NCBI GenBank assembly: GCA_018813085.1
Contig: JAHJCI010000085.1
Coordinates: 1-9,529, forward strand
Source of the DNA: Candidatus Omnitrophota bacterium
GTDB lineage: Bacteria; Omnitrophota; Gorgyraeia; Gygaellales; JAHJCI01
Direction of reading: 5' to 3'
Length of the DNA: 9,529 nucleotides
Below, one piece after another: positions 1-7,501 of this stretch (position 1 is the stretch's first letter; each line of letters opens with the position of its first letter). The translations under genes and the position numbers were made by a program. The notes beneath the pieces are model-generated. The model saw only the letters and a list, made by a program, of their open reading frames with translations. It made no database searches and had not been told where the DNA came from.

Positions 1-285
1 CACGGCAAACTTCCTCCTGCCGGAGGCAATGCCCTCTTCTATCTGTTTTTCTACAGGCCTGGACGGAATATGCGCCCCGTTAGAAAACTCATCCCCGCAA
101 GCACCCTCTTTACTAACAAAACTGAAAGCCCTATTGTCGCAGTATAAACAACCCTCCCTGCTAATCTTTCCGTCTTTATTAGGGCAGGAAAATCCCGCGT
201 CTACGGACACCTTGTAAACTCGACAGCCAAAGCGCTCCTTCAAATAAGTAGAAAATTTATAATACCTTTCTCTGTCTTCCTTCAT
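1..285 (-). CDS. YhcC/TIGR01212-type radical SAM protein, N-terminal 95 residues (cut by window edge)
   Basis: The reading frame is open from an ATG at 285 to the left edge, so the C-terminal part lies outside the window. Visible residues include a YxKVSVDAGFSCPN stretch and cysteines C34, C46 and C49, giving C-x11-C-x2-C. That wide spacing, with the CPNKDG and GCLYC context, is characteristic of the YhcC/TIGR01212 radical SAM family rather than the usual CxxxCxxC. The cysteines should hold the [4Fe-4S] cluster that cleaves S-adenosylmethionine; the substrate of the family is not clearly known to me. The start was chosen because homologues begin shortly before this region. The start lies 29 bases inside the end of mnmG, with only a weak GGCGGA ribosome-binding signal upstream, so translation is probably coupled to mnmG. 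Family assignment is fairly secure despite the truncation. Confidence 0.85.
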   Translation of the reverse strand, partial: MKEDRERYYKFSTYLKERFGCRVYKVSVDAGFSCPNKDGKISREGCLYCDNRAFSFVSKEGACGDEFSNGAHIPSRPVEKQIEEGIASGRRKFAV

Positions 286-2188
286 CTTTGATATTTTCCG
301 CCGTAGACGGACCTCGCCGCAGGCGGATCTGCCTTCGGCATGACGCCTGCGGCGGGTATTTTTTATCTTTAATTTTTAATTTTTTAAAGTGGATCATCAA
401 GATGCTTATTGCAACCGGAGTCACTCCTGAAATCCTGCTTGCCTGTCCTAAATTGAAAGGTTTGAATGACGATAATTTCTCTTTTATTTCACAGGAGAGC
501 CCGTAAATATTTTGATAATCTAAATTTGCCGGGATTTTTATCTTCTCCAGGTTTCTAAAATTCCTCACGTCTGCTAACTGCCTTTTTATAAATCCCGAGT
601 ATTTAACCTCGGCTTCTATCAGGGGGAATATATCGGCACATGCTTTAAGCGGTAATTCTGCCTTGAAATCTTCAATCTTTATTTCCGGGCGTTTAAGAAA
701 CTGGTATAGGCTGATTTTTTTCCCGTTGTTGACTATCCTGTTTTCCTGGAGATATTTTAATGCGCTATCAACTGATTCTTGTTTCTTTAACACCTTCTCG
801 TATTCTTCCCTAGATACCAACCCTGTTTCAAAGCCTGTTTTTCTCAGGCGCAAATCCGCATTATCTTCGCGCAGCAGCAGGCGATATTCAACGCGGGAAG
901 TAAACATGCGATACGGCTCAGGGGTCCCTTTGGTCACTAAATCGTCGATTAAAACTCCGATATAGCTTCCTGACCTGTCTAAGACCAATAAAGGACTGTT
1001 CTTAACCATCCTTGCTGCATTTATCCCGGCAATCAGCCCCTGGGCTGCCGCCTCTTCATAACCGGTAGTCCCGTTTACCTGCCCGGCTAAAAATAAATTA
1101 CGGCAGAGTTTTGTCTGTAGCGTAGCGTAAAGCTGTGTTGAATCTATAACATCATGTTCAATGCCGTAGCCAAAGCGGTTGATTTTGGCGTTCTCAAGCC
1201 CGGCTATAGAATGTATAAAGTCTTCCTGTACGCCTTCGGGCAGACTTGTAGAAAGGCCGTTGGGATAGAATTCATTTGTATCCAGCCCTTCCGGCTCCAG
1301 GAAAATCTGATGCCTCGGATGATGCGGAAATTTAACCACCTTATCTTCAAGTGAAGGACAATAGCGTACGCCCGTTCCGGTAATCTTACCGCTAAACAGG
1401 GGAGAGCGTTTTAAGTTTCTGCGAATAATATCGTGTGTCTTATCGTTAGTATAAGTAATAAAACAATTAACCTGCCTTAAGGTTAGATTTTTTGTAGAAA
1501 AAGAAAAAGGCTTGGGATAATCATCGCCCTGCTGAATGCTCAGTCCGGAGAAATCGATTGATTCTCCATCCAAGCGGGCACAGGTGCCTGTTTTAAAGCG
1601 AAAAGTGCGAAACCCTAAATTTCGCAATGAATCTGAAAGCATAGAGGCGCTCTGTTTCTCTTCAATCCTGCCGCCGGGGAAACTCTTCATTCCGATATGA
1701 ATTAAGCCGTTTAAAAATGTGCCGGGAGTTATTATTATTGCCTTTGCCGTTAGAATTCCTCCCTTGCCGTCCTCAACGCCTGTAATCAGGCTATCTTTGG
1801 CCATTAACCGGATTACCTCTGCTTCAAGTAATTCAAGATTCGGCTCACCCGATACTATCTGCTGCATATACAAAGAATATCTCTTACTGTCTATTTGAGC
1901 CCGGGAAGACCAGACAGCAGGGCCTTTGGAGGCATTAAGTATCCTGAATTGTATTCCGCAGGCATCCGCAGCACGGCCCATCTCGCCTCCTAAAGCATCA
2001 ATTTCCTTAACCAGCTGCCCTTTTCCTACCCCGCCGATTGCAGGATTACAAGACATAAGCCCGATCTTATCGCGCTCTAGCGTAATTAAAAGAGTCTGGC
2101 ACCCCAGCCGCGCGCTTGCCAGCGCTGCTTCGCAGCCCGCGTGCCCTGCGCCAATCACTATAACCTCATATTTTTTTTTATTTTTCAT
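257..2188 (-). CDS. mnmG: tRNA uridine-5-carboxymethylaminomethyl modification enzyme MnmG (GidA)
   Basis: MnmG works with MnmE to build the (carboxymethyl)aminomethyl group on U34 of certain tRNAs, using FAD, NADH and methylene-tetrahydrofolate. The N-terminus carries the FAD-binding GAGHAG motif (residues 13-18), followed by SCNPAIGG with Cys47, the RYCPSLEDK signature with Cys277, and AGQVNGTTGYEEAAAQG (about 368-384). The C-terminal helical domain that contacts MnmE ends with LGQASRISGVTP. I start at the ATG at 2188, giving 643 residues; a GTG at 2203 is also in frame. With the ATG start, the two conserved cysteines fall at 47 and 277, the positions I recall for E. coli. The last 35-40 residues, after about residue 604, are not typical of the family. 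They are encoded by a palindromic GC-rich element and form a basic, probably disordered tail. The stop overlaps the next gene by 29 bases. Confidence 0.97.
   Translation of the reverse strand: MKNKKKYEVIVIGAGHAGCEAALASARLGCQTLLITLERDKIGLMSCNPAIGGVGKGQLVKEIDALGGEMGRAADACGIQFRILNASKGPAVWSSRAQIDSKRYSLYMQQIVSGEPNLELLEAEVIRLMAKDSLITGVEDGKGGILTAKAIIITPGTFLNGLIHIGMKSFPGGRIEEKQSASMLSDSLRNLGFRTFRFKTGTCARLDGESIDFSGLSIQQGDDYPKPFSFSTKNLTLRQVNCFITYTNDKTHDIIRRNLKRSPLFSGKITGTGVRYCPSLEDKVVKFPHHPRHQIFLEPEGLDTNEFYPNGLSTSLPEGVQEDFIHSIAGLENAKINRFGYGIEHDVIDSTQLYATLQTKLCRNLFLAGQVNGTTGYEEAAAQGLIAGINAARMVKNSPLLVLDRSGSYIGVLIDDLVTKGTPEPYRMFTSRVEYRLLLREDNADLRLRKTGFETGLVSREEYEKVLKKQESVDSALKYLQENRIVNNGKKISLYQFLKRPEIKIEDFKAELPLKACADIFPLIEAEVKYSGFIKRQLADVRNFRNLEKIKIPANLDYQNIYGLSCEIKEKLSSFKPFNLGQASRISGVTPVAISILMIHFKKLKIKDKKYPPQASCRRQIRLRRGPSTAENIKDEGRQRKVL
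315..354. repeat. GC-rich nested palindrome forming the 3' end of mnmG
   Basis: Perfect 11-base arms CGCCGCAGGCG (315-325) and CGCCTGCGGCG (344-354) flank a smaller hairpin, TGCC-TTC-GGCA (330-340). Each arm is itself a mini palindrome with a 3-base loop (CGCC-GCA-GGCG and CGCC-TGC-GGCG). CCGTAGACGG at 301-310 adds another palindrome next to it. The element is much richer in GC than the AT-rich bases on its left (250-300) and right (355-390). It encodes mnmG residues from about PPQAS to RLRRG, beyond the conserved domain. This looks like a REP-type or Rickettsia-palindrome-like insertion; copy number elsewhere in the genome cannot be judged here. Confidence 0.75.
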
Positions 2189-2210
2189 AACCCTGATCAA
2201 CACCCTCAGC

Positions 2211-3137
2211 CTAAACGAATTCTTTATGTTTTAGCCTCTTATTAAATACGTCACGGCATTTTTTGCAAAGAATTAATTTATAACAAACATAAACTTCTTC
2301 TTCTAATTCTTTTTTATCCATCTTGGCACTTTCCTCAATCAGACGTTTTATTTCTTCACGGAGATTTTTCTTAACCTCTTTCCTGTTAAGCTCTACCTCG
2401 GGGCTGGCATAAAGTTTGACTTCCAGAATATATCTGTCTTCAGGCCGCGCCAGGTACCTGGAACATGAATCGCAGGAATAGCGAATGCTCTCTTCTATTT
2501 TAGCTAAAGGGCAGAGGGAACAATTTGGCTTAGCTTTACAGGCCTCTTTTGCCAAACGCACAAGCAAGGCATGGTATTCATTAAATAATCCGGTATCGTT
2601 TTTCAGATTATCCATAAAATAATTCTGAATTTCTGCGTAACTGGCGTCGGGATTTACCAGGCTGTGCCTGCTTAATATTCTGCGGGTATAAGCATCTACA
2701 ACAAAGATGGGTTTCCTGCCTGCGTACAATAAAATAGAGTCTGCTGTTTCCGGCCCGATACCGTTAACCTCCAGGAGCCGGCTGCGTAAGATTAAAAAAT
2801 CGCCCGAGAACATCCTCCTGAGGCTTCCCTGGTAATTAGTAAACAAAAACTCTATAAAATTTTTAATCTTTTTTGCTTTTTGATTATAGTAACCGGAAGG
2901 CCTTATAAGGTTGGCGAGTTTTTTTAGAGGCACTGATTTTAACGAACCGGGATTCAGAAACCCCTTCTTCCTAAGATTCTTAATTGCCTTCTCTACATTC
3001 GACCATGCGGTATTTTGCGTAAGAATTGCCCCCAGGATAACCTCGAAATCTGTCTCCCCCGGCCACCAGTACTGCGGGCCAAAACACCCGTATAATTTTT
3101 GATAGATCTCTTCCAGTATCTCTTTATTGCTTTTCAT
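2211..3137 (-). CDS. Endonuclease III-related HhH-GPD DNA glycosylase (COG2231-like) with C-terminal cysteine-pair domain
   Basis: Residues 1-210 form an HhH-GPD domain for excision of damaged bases. The helix-hairpin-helix is LLEVNGIGPETADSI (121-135) and the catalytic aspartate is D148 in VVDAYTRR. Where E. coli Nth has its lyase lysine (K120), this protein has glutamate (PETA). It is therefore probably a monofunctional glycosylase like the MagIII/COG2231 group; substrate is not predictable, alkylated purines being one option. Three cluster-type cysteines are seen (C200, C206, C209 in CKAKPNCSLC), but the fourth at usual Nth spacing is absent. Residues 218-308 form an added charged helical domain with CDSC (222-225) and CKKC (291-294), resembling a zinc-binding module. 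At 308 residues it is much longer than a typical Nth of about 210-220. Its ATG shares ATGA with the rlmN stop, implying coupled translation. Confidence 0.88.
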   Translation of the reverse strand: MKSNKEILEEIYQKLYGCFGPQYWWPGETDFEVILGAILTQNTAWSNVEKAIKNLRKKGFLNPGSLKSVPLKKLANLIRPSGYYNQKAKKIKNFIEFLFTNYQGSLRRMFSGDFLILRSRLLEVNGIGPETADSILLYAGRKPIFVVDAYTRRILSRHSLVNPDASYAEIQNYFMDNLKNDTGLFNEYHALLVRLAKEACKAKPNCSLCPLAKIEESIRYSCDSCSRYLARPEDRYILEVKLYASPEVELNRKEVKKNLREEIKRLIEESAKMDKKELEEEVYVCYKLILCKKCRDVFNKRLKHKEFV

Positions 3138-4156
3138 GCCAGATTCTTTAATCTTAATTGCCCGCAGGCAGCCTCGATATCAGCTCCTCTTTCTCTCCTT
3201 ACTGTAACCGGTATTCCCGCCTTTAAAAGCAAGCCCTTAAATGAGGCGGCTTCTGATTTATCCGGTGCATAAAATTCCTTCCTGAAGCTATTAACAGGAA
3301 TCAAGTTTACCTTGGCATCCAGGCCGCTCAGCAAACTAACAAGTTTCCTCGCCTGCTTTAAATCAGAATTTATACCCTTAATCAGGATATACTCAAAAGT
3401 GACCTGTCGTTTTGTTTTTTTATAATAACTGCGGCAGGCCGTTAGCAGCTCTTCTATAGGGTATTGTTTGTTTACCGGCATAAGAAGTGTGCGTGTTTGG
3501 TTATCTGTGGCGTGTAGAGATATAGAAAGCTCAACCTGCAGGTTTTCTTCAGCTAATTTTTTAATTCCCGCTAATAAACCACAGCTTGAAATCGTTATTT
3601 TTCTTGCCCCTATATTAAAACTATAAGCAGAGTTTAATATGCGTATTGCCTTTAAGACATTTTCGTAATTATCAAAAGGCTCTCCCACGCCCATAAATAT
3701 AAGATTATTAATCCTTTTCCCGGATACATGATTTAAATGAATAACCTGCTCAATAATTTCGGAAGGTTTCAAATCCCTGCGCCATCCGAGTGCACCGCTT
3801 GCACAGAATCGACAGGCAAATTTACATCCTGCCTGGGTAGAAATACAGGCACTGAGCCTTCCCGCCGTCGGGATTAATACGGATTCGATACTTCCTCCAT
3901 CGGAAAGTTTAAAAACAAATTTTTGTGTTCCGTCGGAAGAAACCTTCTTCTCCAGTAAAACGAAACTCAATATATAGAGATTCCTATCTAAAAAACCCCT
4001 TAATTGTTTTGACAAGTTTGACATCTGATTGAAATCAAATATTCCCTTTTTATAAATCCAGGAAAATATTTGACGCCCGGAGAAAGCGGGAAATTTATGC
4101 TCTTTTAAATAAAAGCTTATCTCCTTTAAATTAAAATCGAGAATTGGCTGTTTCAT
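3134..4156 (-). CDS. rlmN: 23S rRNA (adenine-2503-C2) / tRNA methyltransferase RlmN
   Basis: This radical SAM enzyme methylates C2 of A2503 in 23S rRNA, and in some bacteria A37 of tRNAs. In the 340-residue form, the [4Fe-4S]-binding CKFACRFC motif gives C111, C115 and C118, preceded by ACISTQAGC with C104. FMGVGEPFDN (about 154-163) is the family GEP motif. The C-terminal RRERGADIEAACGQL carries the methyl-accepting catalytic cysteine C331. Length and motifs match the family throughout. I choose the ATG at 4156 because homologues begin close to MKQPILDFN. A TTG at 4198, 8 bases after the hydrolase stop, would add 14 residues of low-complexity sequence. Neither start has a well-placed ribosome-binding site; a GGAGGG lies more than 20 bases before the ATG. 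The stop overlaps the glycosylase start by 4 bases. Confidence 0.97.
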   Translation of the reverse strand: MKQPILDFNLKEISFYLKEHKFPAFSGRQIFSWIYKKGIFDFNQMSNLSKQLRGFLDRNLYILSFVLLEKKVSSDGTQKFVFKLSDGGSIESVLIPTAGRLSACISTQAGCKFACRFCASGALGWRRDLKPSEIIEQVIHLNHVSGKRINNLIFMGVGEPFDNYENVLKAIRILNSAYSFNIGARKITISSCGLLAGIKKLAEENLQVELSISLHATDNQTRTLLMPVNKQYPIEELLTACRSYYKKTKRQVTFEYILIKGINSDLKQARKLVSLLSGLDAKVNLIPVNSFRKEFYAPDKSEAASFKGLLLKAGIPVTVRRERGADIEAACGQLRLKNLA

Positions 4157-4206
4157 GAAATTATATTTCCCAGGCGCACCCTCCTGCCGGATAGACAAGG
4201 ATGTCC

Positions 4207-4887
4207 CTATTTTGCTGGTTGCAGGTAGGGTTTGATTACTTTATAAATTTTTTCTGCAATCAACCGGTGGCCTTCGGCATTAGGGTGTATATTATCATTT
4301 TTAAGAGTGGGATTTGTAATTATACCTTTTAATAAGTTTGGAATAAATATCGCCTTCTCTTTCCTTGCCAGCGCTTTTAGTTCTTTGCGGTAATTACTCA
4401 TTATCATCCCGCTGCTGACATCAACGATCGCTGCCATTGCTCCTTTTGCCTGGACTAACTCCGTGATTGCTTTAATATTATCGATTGTTTGGGATAAAGG
4501 CATCTTTCTCAGGAAATCATTCCCTGCGAATTCAATAATCACCAAGCGTGGCTGATAAATTAAGACATCTTTCTCAAGGCGCATCAGCCCCTCAAATGAG
4601 GTATCACCGCTTCTGCCGGCATTGATTACCGGATAACCGAGCAGCTGAGAAAGTATAAAAGGATAGTTTTCTTCTTTCGTTACTGTGCTACCCGCTGTTA
4701 TACTGTTTCCAAAACAGATAATCTCATCGGCACCCGAAGCAAGGTTTCTAGGCTCCTGCTGCGTGCATCCAGAATGTAGAAACAACAAAAAAGCGAATAC
4801 AAGGCTGCCTAACGAATTACTTAACTTCAGGAAAGAATTTTTTGCGCACCGCCCTTCTTGCGCAGGCGGGATAATATGGGCGTTCAT
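4207..4887 (-). CDS. Secreted or lipid-anchored SGNH/GDSL hydrolase
   Basis: This is a TesA-like SGNH esterase, with all four signature blocks visible. Block I is FGNSITAG with nucleophile S62 (GNSI in place of GDSL). Block II is NAGRSGD with G94, block III is AGND with N123, and block V is DNIHPN with D198 and H201. Residues 20-41 hold a hydrophobic stretch ending HSGC (C41), so the protein is probably exported and perhaps lipid-anchored. The lipobox is imperfect because histidine sits at -3. The substrate is unknown; acyl, lysophospholipid or sugar esters are all possible. The first 20 residues (PPAQEGRCAKN) are unlike a signal peptide and come from a GC-rich patch. There is no Shine-Dalgarno sequence before the ATG. 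No other ATG precedes the hydrophobic segment, though a CTG at codon 20 is conceivable. The start is 5 bases after the stop of the broken PadR-like gene. Confidence 0.9.
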   Translation of the reverse strand: MNAHIIPPAQEGRCAKNSFLKLSNSLGSLVFAFLLFLHSGCTQQEPRNLASGADEIICFGNSITAGSTVTKEENYPFILSQLLGYPVINAGRSGDTSFEGLMRLEKDVLIYQPRLVIIEFAGNDFLRKMPLSQTIDNIKAITELVQAKGAMAAIVDVSSGMIMSNYRKELKALARKEKAIFIPNLLKGIITNPTLKNDNIHPNAEGHRLIAEKIYKVIKPYLQPAK

Positions 4888-4892
4888 TATAA

Positions 4893-5092
4893 TTAACTTT
4901 GCTTGAGCAGGCGTTCTAAGAAATTCACTTCGCTATTTACCATTTCCAGCAGGATTTTCAGGGGATAATAAATAGGCTTGATCGCAAGCCCGCAAAAAGA
5001 GAAAACATCTCTTTAATTCTTTTTTTAATTTCCTAGCCGTGTTCTGGGCCTTCTTTAAGCAAGCCTAGAAATAACGGCTCTTGTTCAATCAT
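4893..5092 (-). pseudogene. Decayed PadR-family transcriptional regulator
   Basis: From an ATG at 5092, which overlaps the accA stop by 8 bases, the frame reads [19 protein letters not shown]. It then meets TAG (5033-5035) exactly where PadR winged-helix proteins have tyrosine in GPxHGYEI. After the TAG it continues EIKKRIKEMFSLFAGL. A one-base deletion near 4979-4984 then moves the frame to KPIYYPLKILLEMV, matching the PadR IYYPLK segment, and on to FLERLLKQS and a TAA at 4893-4895. The wing and most of the C-terminal region of a normal PadR protein (about 100-180 residues) are missing. Two lesions plus shortening mark it as a pseudogene. Before decay it would have sat in the same unit, coupled to accA and to the SGNH hydrolase. 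The family call rests on remembered consensus motifs, not a search. Confidence 0.7.
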
Positions 5093-6038
5093 TGACGAAT
5101 TTACCTATAGTGCGGAACTTCTTATAGCGGGCTTTTAATAAATCCGGCTTGGACAGAAGAAACAATTCTTTAAGGTACTTCTGGATTACGGCTTTTAAAG
5201 TTTCGCACATCTTTTCCGGCTCGCGATGAGCACCGCCCAATGGCTCAGGCAGAACCTCATCGATTATTCCAAATTTTAATAAATCACTGGCAGTCAACTT
5301 TAATACTTCGGCAGCCTGAGGAGCTTTACTGCCGCTCTTCCAAAGTATAGCAGCACAGCCCTCGGGTGAAATAACAGAATAATAGGAATTCTCTAACACG
5401 CAAATCCTGTCGGCTATCCCTATGCCTAAAGCGCCGCCGCTGCCTCCTTCACCGATTACTATCGCAATTATGGGGGAGGCGATACTAACCATCTCCCTTA
5501 AATTCAAGGCAATGCTCTGAGCCTGTCCTCGCTCTTCTGCTCCGATACCGGGGTAAGCGCCGGGGGTATCGATAAAAATAACAATTGGTAAATTGAATTT
5601 TTCGGCCATCTGCATTAACCTTAAGGCCTTGCGGTAACCTTCCGGGTGCGCACAGCCAAAATTACGTATAAGGTTCTCTTTGGTATCCCTGCCCTTCTGA
5701 TGCCCGAATACCATAATCTTCTGTCCCTCCAGCATGGCGAGACCGCCGACAATCGCTTTATCGTCACCAAAGCTGCGGTCGCCGTGTAATTCTGTAAAAT
5801 CGGTTAAGAACATGCTGATATAATCCAGGGTATACGGGCGGGAAGGATGGCGGGCTATCTGCACCCTCTGCCAGGCAGTAAGATTAGTATAAATATCCTT
5901 CTTCAGCTGACCTAACTTATCCTCTAACCGTTTTACTTCCGAAGAAAGATCAATCTTTTTGTGAGAAGTAAAATTCCTCAGCTCATGAATTTTATTCTCA
6001 AGTTCGATAATCGGTTTCTCAAAGTCTAAGCCATTCAT
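5085..6038 (-). CDS. accA: Acetyl-CoA carboxylase carboxyltransferase subunit alpha
   Basis: AccA pairs with AccD to transfer the carboxyl group from biotinylated AccB to acetyl-CoA, making malonyl-CoA for fatty-acid synthesis in the cytoplasm. The 317 residues are close to the roughly 319 of E. coli. An N-terminal helical region with heptad-like charge pattern (about 5-50) precedes [20 protein letters not shown]. Next come the carboxyltransferase core motifs HGDRSFGDD (85-93), [14 protein letters not shown] (127-140), [16 protein letters not shown] (157-172) and [11 protein letters not shown] (196-206), the last being the glycine-rich oxyanion region. The C-terminus carries the usual [16 protein letters not shown] segment. 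The ATG is 2 bases after the transpeptidase stop, and the ribosome-binding site is weak, so coupling is likely. accB, accC and accD are not in the window. Confidence 0.98.
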   Translation of the reverse strand: MNGLDFEKPIIELENKIHELRNFTSHKKIDLSSEVKRLEDKLGQLKKDIYTNLTAWQRVQIARHPSRPYTLDYISMFLTDFTELHGDRSFGDDKAIVGGLAMLEGQKIMVFGHQKGRDTKENLIRNFGCAHPEGYRKALRLMQMAEKFNLPIVIFIDTPGAYPGIGAEERGQAQSIALNLREMVSIASPIIAIVIGEGGSGGALGIGIADRICVLENSYYSVISPEGCAAILWKSGSKAPQAAEVLKLTASDLLKFGIIDEVLPEPLGGAHREPEKMCETLKAVIQKYLKELFLLSKPDLLKARYKKFRTIGKFVND

Positions 6039-6040
6039 AT

Positions 6041-6868
6041 TTAATCAACAATAGTTACCTCTGTGCCGACAGGCACAATCGTAAACAATTCCTCAACCTG
6101 AGAATTAGCCATACGAACGCAGCCGGCGGTTATCTGCTTACCGAGAGTTTCGGGCTCTGTTGTCCCGTGTATGCCGTAACCTTCCAGGTCAAAACCCATC
6201 CAGCGAGAACCAAGAATATTATCGGGGCTTTCCGGAGGAACAACTGCCCCAGCCTTAAACCAGCTGGGATTAACTAGTTTGTTAATAATCTTATATATGC
6301 CAACCGGGGTAGAATTGCTGGCGCCGGTTGAAACCGTATACATCTTAAGTATTTCATCTTCTGACTTAAGGATGAGGGTATTCTGAGATTTATCAACTAT
6401 GATATTAAAAGGCTTGGTCCAGGCCTTTAATTTCTTGCCCGTAATTATTACGTCGCTTGAGAGGTTATTGCTTTTTTTTAATAGCTCAACCGTCGTATGA
6501 AATTTCTTGGCAATCTTGGCCAGGCTATCTCCCGGCTTTATTTCATAGAGTACGCTGCCGGGAGTAAGGGTAGGAGAAAATAATAACCTGATATTTAAAT
6601 CCCCTGTCTTTTTCTGCCAACTGCTGATTTGGGGAGAATTCGGAAATTCCATGACAAGCCTACTATATAGAGAATACGCCTTGGGGAGGTTGCCTCCGGC
6701 TTCTTCCTTAACGGCCTGATTTAGTATTTGAGAAATAATATGATCATCCTGAAGAGGCTCATCTTGCCTGACTGAAGGAAGATTATTATCTTTCCTTTCC
6801 GAAACCGCCCAAAATATCAATACAGCTGCGATTATGACTACTATAAGGACTAGCGTTTTTTTAACCAT
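6041..6868 (-). CDS. Membrane-anchored LysM L,D-transpeptidase (YkuD domain)
   Basis: This enzyme cross-links peptidoglycan stem peptides in the periplasm, or attaches protein to them. The 275-residue form starts at the ATG at 6868, which has a clear AAGGAG five bases upstream (6874-6879); a longer frame to 6919 lacks this. Residues 4-23 are one transmembrane segment ([17 protein letters not shown] start). A TPR-like helical pair follows at about 43-78. A LysM domain at about 106-150 ([16 protein letters not shown]) should bind glycan. The YkuD catalytic domain runs from 154 to the end, with H234 in GIHGT and nucleophile C250 in ITAGCVRM. The domain is complete, so the enzyme should be active. 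It is 2 bases upstream of accA. Whether it makes 3-3 cross-links or another product cannot be told from sequence. Confidence 0.95.
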   Translation of the reverse strand: MVKKTLVLIVVIIAAVLIFWAVSERKDNNLPSVRQDEPLQDDHIISQILNQAVKEEAGGNLPKAYSLYSRLVMEFPNSPQISSWQKKTGDLNIRLLFSPTLTPGSVLYEIKPGDSLAKIAKKFHTTVELLKKSNNLSSDVIITGKKLKAWTKPFNIIVDKSQNTLILKSEDEILKMYTVSTGASNSTPVGIYKIINKLVNPSWFKAGAVVPPESPDNILGSRWMGFDLEGYGIHGTTEPETLGKQITAGCVRMANSQVEELFTIVPVGTEVTIVD

Positions 6869-6977
6869 TCCTTCTCCTTTTTCAATGAAACCACCATTTA
6901 GGGAATAAGCTGAACACAAATTGCATAATCAAATTAAATCCAGCGTGTTGACGAAGTTTAATATTTACAAGGCGTGG

Positions 6978-7424
6978 TTAACGCAGAAGAATTGCAATCA
7001 ATACCCCTAAAACTAAGCCCAGAAAGACCTCTATCGGAGTATGCCCCAGTAATTCACGAAGTTGAATATCTCTGATTTTCCCTCTCCAATAAATATCTTC
7101 CATCATCTTGTTTAATATCTGTGCTTGTTTACCGGCTGCCCTGCGGACATTCTGGGCATCAAACATCACAACGATAGCAAATGCGGCTGCAAGCGCAAAA
7201 GATACCTTATCAAATCCGTATATCATGCCTATGCTGGTAGCCAAAGCCGAAGCTCCGGCAGCATGAGCAGAAGGCATACCTCCCGGTCCGACAAACCAGC
7301 GAAAATCAAATTTCTTCTCGCGGATTATTCCGATAACTACCTTAATACTCTGAGTAGTAATCCAGGCGATTATAGTTACGAATAAAACATGATTCCTGCT
7401 TAATTGCTCAAATGTCTCCTGCAT
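6978..7424 (-). CDS. YuiD/DUF212 divergent PAP2-family membrane protein
   Basis: The 148 residues match the YuiD-type divergent PAP2 (DUF212) family, usually about 150-160 residues. Characteristic blocks are VGPGGMPSAHAA (45-56), FDAQNVRRAAGKQA (88-101) and ELLGHTPIEV (124-133). Hydrophobic segments lie at about 13-33, 54-70, 75-88 and 131-147, indicating an integral membrane protein with three or four spans. PAP2 relatives are lipid phosphatases, which suggests polyprenyl- or phosphatidyl-phosphate turnover, but enzymatic activity in this family is unproven as far as I know. A purine-rich GAGAGAGAG precedes the ATG. It lies 66 bases after the ComM-like gene, and a good sigma70-type promoter sits in that gap. 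About 110 bases separate its stop from the transpeptidase start. Confidence 0.93.
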   Translation of the reverse strand: MQETFEQLSRNHVLFVTIIAWITTQSIKVVIGIIREKKFDFRWFVGPGGMPSAHAAGASALATSIGMIYGFDKVSFALAAAFAIVVMFDAQNVRRAAGKQAQILNKMMEDIYWRGKIRDIQLRELLGHTPIEVFLGLVLGVLIAILLR

Positions 7425-7472
7425 TATCTCTCTCTCGCTTAGCGGTTATAAGATGCCTATATGGTGCTTTTT

Positions 7473-7501
7473 ATTATATTATCGGGGTAGTTAAATTGCA
7501 A
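7473..7501 (-). promoter_or_regulatory. Predicted sigma70-type promoter for the YuiD-like gene and downstream unit
   Basis: On the minus strand TTGCAA (7496-7501) and TATAAT (7473-7478) are separated by exactly 17 bases. The -10 box is perfect and the -35 box matches 4 of 6 bases. The -35 box overlaps the last codons of the upstream ComM-like gene. The expected transcript start is near 7466, about 40 bases before the YuiD-like ATG. It could drive that gene and the envelope/RNA-modification genes after it separately from comM. Confidence 0.5.

Noticed and set aside
29..217. Plus-strand frame of 62 codons at the left edge
   Set aside because: It is antisense to the clear radical SAM coding frame with its C-x11-C-x2-C motif.
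2124..2136. GCTGC-TTC-GCAGC palindrome with a 3-base loop in mnmG
   Set aside because: It encodes the conserved GCEAA of the FAD-binding region, so the match is probably a product of codon choice.
4885..4890. TATAAT overlapping the hydrolase start codon, possible -10 box
   Set aside because: No acceptable -35 box at 16-18 bases (CGCCTG is found there) and no extended -10, so it is probably chance in AT-rich sequence.
4975..4990. GGCTTG-ATCG-CAAGCC hairpin between accA and the hydrolase
   Set aside because: It also falls within the PadR-like remnant, near the suspected one-base deletion, and has no T-tract. It is not called as a regulatory element.
4996..5014. AAAGAGA/TCTCTTT stem followed by T residues on the minus strand, a possible terminator after accA
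   Set aside because: It lies inside the readable PadR-like remnant (KEMFSLF codons), the stem is almost all A-T and G-A rich, and the T-run is short. The coding explanation is better.
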